Below, piece after piece: positions 5,862-10,772 of a stretch of DNA of 10,772 nucleotides. A program made the translations under genes and the position numbers. The stretch spans positions 1 through 10,772 of the forward strand of contig DATJBC010000133.1 of assembly GCA_035515515.1 (NCBI GenBank), written 5' to 3'. The stretch's first letter is position 1. Each line of letters begins with the position of its first letter. Source of the DNA: DATJBC01 sp035515515 (GTDB lineage: Bacteria; Actinomycetota; Acidimicrobiia; Acidimicrobiales; UBA8190). The notes beneath the pieces were generated by a model. The model saw only the letters and a list, made by a program, of their open reading frames with translations, had not been told where the DNA came from and did no database searches.

Positions 5862-6623
5862 GTGGCATGGGTGAAGGTGCGGGGCCGTCGCGCGCCCGCG
5901 GAGGGCTCGACGGCACCCTCGACCGTGCGTCGGTCCGACCTCCGTCGGGCCGTGGCGTCGGGGATGGGCGCCGTCGTGGCGCTGGTGGTGGGATCGGACC
6001 TCGGCGACGTGCACGGGCACGAGCTGCACTCCAGGTTGATCGCCCTCGGCGCCGCGCTGGCCTTCGTCGTCCTGGCCACCACCGCGCTACGGGGGGCGGC
6101 GGGAGCGGTCTTCAGCGCGGCGTGCCTGCGCGTCGGGAGCAGCGGCGCGAGCGCACTGCGCCTGCTCATCACGTTCGCCGGCTACGTCGTGGTGCTGATC
6201 ACGGCGCTCGGCTTGCTGGCCGTCCCGGTCGAGCATCTCGTGCTGGGCGGCGCCCTCACCGGTGTCGTCGTGGGCATCGCCGCCCAGCAGAGCCTGGGCA
6301 ACGTGTTCGCCGGGCTCGTCCTGCTGCTCACCCGCCCCTTCGCCGTCGGGGATCACATCCGCATCCGCGCCGGCGCCTACGGCGGCGAGCTCGACGGCAC
6401 CGTGCGGACGATCTCGCTCACCTACGTCACCGTCGACACCGGCGACGGGCCGCTGCACGTGCCCAACTCGGGCGTGCTGGCCGCCGCCGTGGGGCCCCGC
6501 CCCACCCGCGGCGAGCCGCCCCACGCGTCCGGGGCTGCCGTGCGCGTCGTGTCCGGTGCAGCGCCCGGGAAGCTCGCCACGGTCGCCTCGAGCGGGCGCC
6601 GGCGCGTGGGCCGGCGCCCGTGA
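5862..6623 (+). CDS. Short MscS-type mechanosensitive channel protein
   Basis: About 253-residue membrane protein of the MscS superfamily. Hydrophobic helices lie at about 31-47, 58-78, 99-121 and 126-156. The last is the pore helix ALTGVVVGIAAQQSLGNVFAGLVLLLTRPF (131-160), leading into the beta domain VGDHIRIRAGAYGGELDGTV and LHVPNSGVLAAAV (162-210). The C-terminal alpha/beta cage domain of E. coli MscS is absent; after residue 211 only a disordered Arg-rich tail remains. This short form is familiar in actinobacteria. The start is uncertain: GTG 5862 has a GGACGG upstream, GTG 5922 would give a tighter N-terminus, and upstream in-frame codons lie inside the Nudix gene. It should sense membrane tension or gate ions; direct evidence is lacking. 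Confidence 0.85.
   Translation: MAWVKVRGRRAPAEGSTAPSTVRRSDLRRAVASGMGAVVALVVGSDLGDVHGHELHSRLIALGAALAFVVLATTALRGAAGAVFSAACLRVGSSGASALRLLITFAGYVVVLITALGLLAVPVEHLVLGGALTGVVVGIAAQQSLGNVFAGLVLLLTRPFAVGDHIRIRAGAYGGELDGTVRTISLTYVTVDTGDGPLHVPNSGVLAAAVGPRPTRGEPPHASGAAVRVVSGAAPGKLATVASSGRRRVGRRP
6593..6620. terminator. Perfect 11-bp hairpin shared by convergent genes
   Basis: CGGGCGCCGGC, loop GCGTGG, GCCGGCGCCCG. It lies inside the last codons of the channel gene, ending directly before its TGA (6621-6623), and five bases beyond the stop of the SDR gene on the other strand (6628-6626). With two bases between the convergent stops, this is the only place for a bidirectional terminator. No T-tract. Confidence 0.55.
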
Positions 6624-6625
6624 CC

Positions 6626-7402
6626 TCAGGGGATGCCGCCGTCCACGCGCAGGAGCGTGCCCGTCGTGAAGCTCGACGCCGCGCTGGCGAAGTACAGGGC
6701 GGCACCCACCACCTCGTCGGGCCGGCCGAAGCGCTGCAGGGCGTGCCGCTCCGCACCGTGCTCCAGGGTCTCGGGGTCCCAGGCCTTGGTGACGTCGGTG
6801 AGGAACGGTCCCGCCATGATGCAGTTGACGCGCACCGTGGGCCCGAGCGTCTTGGCGAAGCCGTCGGTGAGGGCGTTCACACCCGCCTTGGCCGCCGCGT
6901 AGGGCAGGATGTGCGGGGTGGGCCGGATCGACCCCACGCTGCTCACGTTGATGATCGAGCCACCCCCGTCGCGCACCATGCGCGTGCCGACCAAAGCGGT
7001 CAGTCGGAACACGCCTTTGAGGTTGAGGTCGACGACCTTGTCCCACATGGCCTCGGTGACCTCGAGCACGTCCCCGTACAGGAGCGACATGCCGGCGTTG
7101 TTGACGAGCACGTCCACGCGCCCGAAGGCGTCGTAGGCGGCGTCCGCCAGAGGCTCGAGCTCGGCCCAGTTGGACACGTTGCACGCGTGCGCCAGGCCGC
7201 GCCGCCCCATGGCCTCGACCTCGGCCACGACCCGGCGGCAGGCCTCGAGCTTGCGGCTGGCCACCACGACGTCGGCGCCGGCCGCGGCGAAGCCCAGGGC
7301 CATGGCGCGCCCCAGGCCCCGGCTGCCCCCGGTCACCAGGGCGACCGTGCCGGTCAGGTCGAACGCCGACAGGCCGCCCCTCGTGTCCTGGGGGCCGGTC
7401 AC
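6626..7402 (-). CDS. Short-chain dehydrogenase/reductase (SDR), classical type
   Basis: 258-residue NAD(P)H-dependent oxidoreductase. Rossmann motif TGGSRGLG (24-31), R50 after the second strand (ASRK) hinting at NADPH, NNAG (101-104), catalytic tetrad N127, S155, Y168 and K172 (YAAAK), and a C-terminal DGG. The usual Asp in the adenine pocket is N75. GTG at 7402 is chosen: it lies 10 bases past the APH stop and overlaps the TGA of a five-codon mini-ORF. No Shine-Dalgarno is present, so coupled translation is likely. Last gene of the acyl-CoA cluster. Plausible role: reducing or oxidising a keto/hydroxy acyl-CoA handled by the neighbouring ACAD and kinase (compare LvaD of levulinate catabolism); the substrate cannot be read from sequence. 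Confidence 0.92.
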   Translation of the reverse strand: MTGPQDTRGGLSAFDLTGTVALVTGGSRGLGRAMALGFAAAGADVVVASRKLEACRRVVAEVEAMGRRGLAHACNVSNWAELEPLADAAYDAFGRVDVLVNNAGMSLLYGDVLEVTEAMWDKVVDLNLKGVFRLTALVGTRMVRDGGGSIINVSSVGSIRPTPHILPYAAAKAGVNALTDGFAKTLGPTVRVNCIMAGPFLTDVTKAWDPETLEHGAERHALQRFGRPDEVVGAALYFASAASSFTTGTLLRVDGGIP

Positions 7403-7416
7403 CGCGGGCCGGTCAC
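7392..7416 (-). repeat. 14-bp tandem duplication at the APH/SDR junction, with five-codon mini-ORF
   Basis: GGGCCGGTCAC occurs at 7392-7402 and 7406-7416, a 14-bp period. On the minus strand each copy begins GTGACCGGCCC. The first GTG (7416-7414) overlaps the APH stop as GTGA, reads GTG ACC GGC CCG CGG TGA (MTGPR, 7416-7399), and its TGA overlaps the SDR GTG (7402-7400) as GTGA again. The SDR itself starts MTGPQ. This suggests an ancestral GTGA overlap split by a tandem duplication. Translation of the mini-ORF is inferred. Confidence 0.6.
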
Positions 7417-8492
7417 AGTGACGTGGTGGACGCGAGCTCGGCCGCGCTGCGCCCCAGGCGCAGCACGACGTCCCCGAAAGCCTCCATCTTGGGGTTGTCG
7501 GCGCTGCCCTGCACGACGCGCGCGTAGCCGCCCTCGAGCACGACCGCCAGCTTGAAGCGCGCCAGGATCACGTAGTAGTCGATCTCCTCCACGTCCCGAC
7601 CGCTCTCGGCGTGGTAGTAGTCGAGCAGCTCCGCACGCGACGGCAGGCCCGTGTAGTCGACGTAGCTCCCGGTCGCCCTGTCGTCCTCGGCGTCGAGCCA
7701 CCCCTGGATCACCCATCCGAGGTCGAGCAGCGGGTCGCCCACCGTGGCCATCTCCCAGTCCACGATGGCCGCCAGCCGGGCGGGGGCGCCGTGGCGGTAC
7801 ATGACGTTGGCGAACTGGTAGTCGCCGTGCATGATCCCCGGCTCGTAGTGCCGGGGCTTGTGGCCCCGCAGCCACTGCGCGGCGACGTCCAGGCCCGGGA
7901 TGTCGCGGAACTGCACGGCGGCGAGGTGCGCCATCCACCGGTCCACCTGGCGCTCGTGGAACCCCTCGGGGCGGCCGAAGCCCTCCAGCCCCGCGGCGCG
8001 CCAGTCCACCTTGGCCAGCTTGGCGATGCCGTCCACCAGCTCGAAGGCGAGCCCGCGCCGCGCGTCGAGGTCCGTGTCGAACGGTGCCGGCCAGCCGCCG
8101 CCCCCCATGGGGGACCAGCCGTCGACGTACTCCATGAGGTAGAAGCAGCCCCCCAGGAGCCCGGGGTCGTCGCACACCGCCAGGGCACGGGCGTGCGGCA
8201 CGTCGCTGCCGGCCAGCGCGGCGAGGAGCCGGTACTCGCGCAGCATGGTCTCGTTGCGTCCCTCGGGGACCACACGCGGGGGGCGGCGCAGCGCCATCCG
8301 GTGGGGGCCCCGCCGGATCTCGAACAGCTCGTTGGAGGCGCCCCCCGTCACGAAGCGCGCCTCGAGGGCCTCCCCCCGGCCGGGGAGGCCGTGCGCGTCC
8401 AGGAAGGCCTCGAGGCGGCCCGGGTCGACCAGGCCGCGGGTGCGGGCGTCGTCGTCCCCCGCCGCCGACAGCGTCTGGATGTCGGCGCTCAC
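7413..8492 (-). CDS. APH-family small-molecule kinase (acyl-CoA dehydrogenase-linked)
   Basis: 359-residue cytosolic protein of the aminoglycoside-phosphotransferase-like kinase fold. Catalytic loop HGDYQFANV (H222, D224, N229) and metal-binding IVDWE (D245), followed by TVGDPLLDLGW; FVTGGASNELFEI (48-59) forms the nucleotide-loop strand pair. In place of the usual ATP-binding Lys there is ALRRPP (R69/R70), a common variant here, with E86 (REY) as the helix Glu. GTG at 8492 is chosen because it overlaps the ACAD stop (GTGA). The frame stays open far upstream inside the ACAD gene, but that is a shadow. This is not an antibiotic-resistance type: its ACAD neighbour matches the APH-ACAD fusion of eukaryotic ACAD10/11 and the split LvaA/LvaC pair, where the kinase phosphorylates a 4-hydroxyacyl-CoA. 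Confidence 0.92.
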   Translation of the reverse strand: MSADIQTLSAAGDDDARTRGLVDPGRLEAFLDAHGLPGRGEALEARFVTGGASNELFEIRRGPHRMALRRPPRVVPEGRNETMLREYRLLAALAGSDVPHARALAVCDDPGLLGGCFYLMEYVDGWSPMGGGGWPAPFDTDLDARRGLAFELVDGIAKLAKVDWRAAGLEGFGRPEGFHERQVDRWMAHLAAVQFRDIPGLDVAAQWLRGHKPRHYEPGIMHGDYQFANVMYRHGAPARLAAIVDWEMATVGDPLLDLGWVIQGWLDAEDDRATGSYVDYTGLPSRAELLDYYHAESGRDVEEIDYYVILARFKLAVVLEGGYARVVQGSADNPKMEAFGDVVLRLGRSAAELASTTSL

Positions 8493-9799
8493 TGGTTGGC
8501 GACTTCGTGCTCGAGGTACTCGGCGAACTTCTCGCGCGCCGCGGCGATCCTGCGGGGCAGGTGCTCGCTGGGCCAGGCGTCGGGCGACGCCTGGTAGCGC
8601 TTGAGGACCTGGCGGGCCACCGTGACCCGGTGGACCTCGCTGGGCCCGTCCACCAGACCCATGACGGGGACCATCATCCAGTAGCCGCCCAGCGGCATCT
8701 CGTTGGACACGCCCAGGGCGCCGTGCACCTGGATGGCGCGCTGCACGACGTCGTGGAGGACCTGGGCGGTGAGGACCTTCACGGCGGCGATGTCGTGGCG
8801 CACCTTGCGGTAGTCCTGGTAGCGGTCGATCTCCCACGCCACGTACAGCACGAACAGCCGGAACTGCACGAGCTGCGCATAGGAGTCGGCGACGTAGTTC
8901 TGCACGCTCTGCTTGTCGGCCAGGACGCCGCCCTGGGTCTGGCGCGACAGGGCCCGCTCGCACATCATGTCGAGCGCCTTCTGGCACACGCCCACCGTGC
9001 GCATGGCGTGGTGGATGCGGCCACCGCCGAGGCGCGTCTGGGCGATGGCGAAGGCCTGGCCCTCCCCGCCCAGCAGGGCGTCGGCCGGCACCCGCGCCCC
9101 GTCGTAGTGGATGAGGGCGTGCATGCCCTCGTGGCCGTCGCCGAGGTGCTCGCCCATGAGCCCGATGTTGCGCACGATGTCCACACCCGGCGTGTCCGTG
9201 GGGACCAGGAACATCGACATCCCCTGGTACGCGCTCACGTCGGGGTCCGTCACCGCCATCACGATGAGGAACGAGGACGTGCGGGCGTTGGACGAGAAGA
9301 ACTTCCACCCGTCGATCACCCACTCGTCCCCGTCGCGCCGGGCCCGGGTGGTGAAGCGGGTGGGGTCGGAGCCGCCCTGGGGCTCGGTCATCGAGTACGA
9401 GGAGAAGATCTCGCCGTCGAGCAGGGGCCGCAGGTAGCGCTCCTTCTGCTCGTCGCTGCCGTAGTGGGCGATGATCTCGGCGTTGCCGGTGTCGGGGGCC
9501 TGGCAGCCGAAGACGATGGGCGCCCAGCGCGACCGGCCCAGGATCTCGTTCATGAGCGAGAGCCTCACCTGGCCGTAGCCTTCGCCCCCCAGCTCGGGGC
9601 CGAGGTGGCAGGCCCACAGCTTCCGGGCCCGGACCTCGTCCTTCAGGGGGTCGACGATGCTGCGCAGCGGCTCCTCGAGTGGATGGAAGGTGCGGTCGCC
9701 CCACACGAGGTCGAGGGGCTCGACCTCGTCACGGACGAAGCCGTCCATCCAGTCGAGCTTCTCCTGGAACTCGGGCTCCGTGGCGAAATCCCACGCCAA
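8489..9799 (-). CDS. Acyl-CoA dehydrogenase family protein, ACAD10/11-like
   Basis: 436-residue flavoprotein. FAD-binding YSMTEPQGGSDPTRF (135-149), WKFFSSNA (165-172), LGGGRIHHAMRTVG (257-270) and QVHGALGVSNEMPL (357-370) place it in the ACAD family. At the site of the catalytic Glu of medium-chain dehydrogenases the motif is LVDGPSEVH, so an Asp (D384) takes the place; this DGP form marks the ACAD10/11-like subgroup. The start is TTG at 9799: GAGGGG five bases upstream, overlapping the TGA of the preceding gene, supports it, and MAWDF fits the family. It overlaps the APH gene by GTGA. Likely acts with the kinase on phosphorylated or ordinary acyl-CoA; chain length is unknown. Confidence 0.94.
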   Translation of the reverse strand: MAWDFATEPEFQEKLDWMDGFVRDEVEPLDLVWGDRTFHPLEEPLRSIVDPLKDEVRARKLWACHLGPELGGEGYGQVRLSLMNEILGRSRWAPIVFGCQAPDTGNAEIIAHYGSDEQKERYLRPLLDGEIFSSYSMTEPQGGSDPTRFTTRARRDGDEWVIDGWKFFSSNARTSSFLIVMAVTDPDVSAYQGMSMFLVPTDTPGVDIVRNIGLMGEHLGDGHEGMHALIHYDGARVPADALLGGEGQAFAIAQTRLGGGRIHHAMRTVGVCQKALDMMCERALSRQTQGGVLADKQSVQNYVADSYAQLVQFRLFVLYVAWEIDRYQDYRKVRHDIAAVKVLTAQVLHDVVQRAIQVHGALGVSNEMPLGGYWMMVPVMGLVDGPSEVHRVTVARQVLKRYQASPDAWPSEHLPRRIAAAREKFAEYLEHEVANQ

Positions 9800-9808
9800 G
9801 GCGGCCCC

Positions 9809-10195
9809 TCAGCTCTCGCCGTCGCCGTAGGTGGCCTGGGGGATGGGCCCCGAGGACGTGGGGGGCGTCCCCGCCGGGGCGGGCGCGCCGGCGCCCGGGT
9901 CCACCACGCCGCTCGCCTCGGCCAGCGGGCCGTTGGCCGAGGTGACGGCCACGGGCCCGTGCTCGGCCTCGTGCGCCTGGAGGAGCCCGACCAGCTCGGT
10001 GGCCCGCTTCTCCGCGGCGGCGTCGGCCCGCCCCACGCGCTGGGTGTAGGCGACGCCGCCCAGCTCCAGCAGGAGGGCGTCGGCCTTGCGCTTGGCCTGG
10101 ACCTCGGCCAGCTTGGCCTGCCCCGCCTGGCCCGCCTGCTGCGCCTTCTCGGCGAGCTGCGTGGCTTGCGACTTCACCTTGTCCATCAATCCCAT
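9809..10195 (-). CDS. Small helical hypothetical protein with Pro-rich tail
   Basis: 128 residues. The start MGLMDKVKSQATQLAEKAQQ continues as a long amphipathic Ala/Gln/Lys helix to about residue 40 (coiled coil), then RKADALLLELGGVAYTQRVG (36-55), a second helix EKRATELVGLLQAHEAEHG (62-80) and a disordered Pro/Ala tail. Similar small proteins beginning MGL(F/M)DK are widespread in actinobacteria without known function. No signal peptide or membrane helix. ATG 10195 has a strong Shine-Dalgarno, GGGAGGAGG, five bases upstream. It ends 9 bases before the ACAD start, so it is the first gene of the ACAD-APH-SDR transcription unit. It is not recognisably LvaB, the small partner of the LvaA kinase. 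Confidence 0.82.
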   Translation of the reverse strand: MGLMDKVKSQATQLAEKAQQAGQAGQAKLAEVQAKRKADALLLELGGVAYTQRVGRADAAAEKRATELVGLLQAHEAEHGPVAVTSANGPLAEASGVVDPGAGAPAPAGTPPTSSGPIPQATYGDGES

Positions 10196-10231
10196 GACGG
10201 CCTCCTCCCGGTGACCGCGGCACGCGTCACG

Positions 10232-10256
10232 AGCGCGCCGGCGCGCTGCGACTGTA
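10232..10256 (-). promoter_or_regulatory. Candidate promoter -10 and palindromic operator of the acyl-CoA operon
   Basis: AGCGCGCCGGCGCGCT (10232-10247) is a perfect 16-bp palindrome. Just upstream on the minus strand is TACAGT (10256-10251), four of six matches to a -10; the -35 region (GTGCGC, 10279-10274) is poor. The palindrome would cover the transcription start, a usual repressor position. GC-only palindromes of this length are expected about once in a window this GC-rich, so support is modest. Confidence 0.3.
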
Positions 10257-10347
10257 GGGCCGCCGGCGAGGGCGCGCACGACCGGCCGCGCCCCGTGGTG
10301 GGGGCTGGCGGCCGGCGGGGGGCTGGGCGCGTCGGCGGGGAGAGAGT

Positions 10348-10395
10348 CGGCCGGTACCGGGTCCGACGCGGGGGGACGGGACCCGGTACCGGCCG
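10348..10395 (-). terminator. Perfect 17-bp inverted repeat after the CoA-ligase gene
   Basis: CGGCCGGTACCGGGTCC (10348-10364), 14-nt loop, GGACCCGGTACCGGCCG (10379-10395), no mismatches. It starts 85 bases past the ligase stop. Each arm also contains the palindrome CCGGTACCGG, so alternative small hairpins are possible. No T-tract (ACTCTCTCCCC follows on the minus strand). The most likely role is factor-aided or intrinsic termination between ligase and the next operon; an operator is the alternative. Confidence 0.6.
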
Positions 10396-10480
10396 CGGGA
10401 GTGTCGCCCACCCCGGTACGCCAGGGGAACGGCACGGGCCCCCCCGTCTTGCGCTCGGGAGCGGTCCGTCCCGGCCGGGC

Positions 10481-10772
10481 TCAGGCCTCGAGCAGGTCGC
10501 GCCGCCCGTGCGCGGCGAATTGGGCGGCCAGGGCGGCGGCGTCGGCGGGCGTGAGGCGCCGGTAGGCGAGGGGGGCGGGCCCGCTCCCGGGGCGGCCGGC
10601 GGCCGCCCGGGGGGCGAAGGGGCGCCACCACACCGGGTCGTCGGTGTTCCACAGCGCCCGGCGCAGGGGCCGCTTGTCGACCTTGCCCGAGGCGGTGAGG
10701 GGGACGGCGCCGGTCACCCGCACGAAGCGCGGGGCCCACTTGGTGCCCAGGTCGGGCTGCTCCTCGAGGAAG
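10481..10772 (-). CDS. AMP-forming acyl-CoA ligase, C-terminal 96 residues (5' part beyond window)
   Basis: Partial gene of the ANL superfamily; it activates a carboxylic acid to its CoA thioester through an acyl-adenylate. Visible is the C-terminal subdomain: FLEEQPDLGTKWAPRFVRVT, then the A10 motif PLTASGKVDKRPLR with the catalytic Lys of the GK pair, then WNTDDPVWWRPF and a short tail (YRRLTPADAAALAAQF) ending at TGA 10483-10481. The LGTKWAPRFVRV and PVWWRP pattern is that of actinobacterial FadD-type ligases. It is co-oriented with the ACAD-APH-SDR genes but separated by 285 bases and a strong inverted repeat. Substrate unknown. Confidence 0.9.
   Translation of the reverse strand, partial: FLEEQPDLGTKWAPRFVRVTGAVPLTASGKVDKRPLRRALWNTDDPVWWRPFAPRAAAGRPGSGPAPLAYRRLTPADAAALAAQFAAHGRRDLLEA

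Larger units (their letters stand above)
10196..10480. other. 285-bp intergenic region before the acyl-CoA operon
   Basis: No gene seen. It separates the CoA-ligase gene from the small helical gene on the same strand. It contains the 17-bp inverted repeat (10348-10395), a further CCCCGGTAC at 10411-10419 that repeats part of its arm, and the 16-bp palindrome with possible -10 near the downstream gene. Confidence 0.6.

Noticed and set aside
7413..8492. Aminoglycoside resistance phosphotransferase
   Set aside because: The APH fold is shared, but the LRRPP variant, overlap with an ACAD gene and SDR neighbour indicate a metabolic kinase.
8493..9704. Upstream extension of the APH-kinase frame (to a 763-codon ORF), a possible natural ACAD/APH-like fusion
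   Set aside because: The extension lies out of frame inside the ACAD gene and reads as Arg/Pro/Gly-rich noise. The GTG at 8492 overlapping the ACAD stop gives a normal-length kinase.

Overview
This is a very GC-rich window with GC-dominated third codon positions, GTG and TTG starts, and stop-start overlaps. It fits an Actinomycetota chromosome. Several genes (the MscS-like channel, the CAP-domain protein with a long Pro/Ala stalk, the cysteine-flanked glycine-rich insert in the ABC permease) would suit Acidimicrobiia or a related uncultured lineage, but that finer placement is inference. No rRNA, tRNA, CRISPR array, insertion sequence or phage gene was seen.

Left part, 1-3214, all on the minus strand. 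A MacB/FtsX-type ABC transporter permease runs off the left edge. Upstream of it lies a perfect tandem 11-bp repeat that looks like a response-regulator site. Next is a two-gene unit, an ArsR-family repressor overlapping an SRPBCC (AHSA1-like) gene by GTGA. It is driven by a compact promoter buried in a 34-bp dyad and ends in a GC hairpin. Then comes a small stress or 'plasmid stabilization'-type protein with a Rho_N/SAP-like C-terminus.

Middle part, 3215-6623. A 310-bp intergenic region with two perfect hairpins separates the latter gene from a small plus-strand two-helix membrane protein. That gene converges on a secreted CAP/SCP-domain protein (minus strand). Divergent from the CAP gene is a plus-strand pair: a Nudix hydrolase with a variant Nudix box and a short MscS-type channel whose last codons form a perfect 11-bp hairpin.

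Right part, 6626-10772, all on the minus strand, is a lipid or acyl-CoA gene set. In transcription order it holds the C-terminus of an AMP-forming acyl-CoA ligase (cut by the right edge), a very strong 17-bp inverted repeat, a small helical protein, an acyl-CoA dehydrogenase (TTG start), an APH-family kinase (GTGA overlap) and an SDR oxidoreductase. A CoA ligase, a ketone reductase/dehydrogenase, an APH-type kinase and an atypical ACAD together are the enzyme classes used to degrade 4-hydroxy/4-keto acids through 4-phospho-acyl-CoA (bacterial levulinate pathway, mammalian ACAD10/ACAD11). This is the best candidate for a notable system here. At the APH/SDR junction a 14-bp tandem duplication creates a five-codon mini-ORF that bridges the two genes with two GTGA overlaps.
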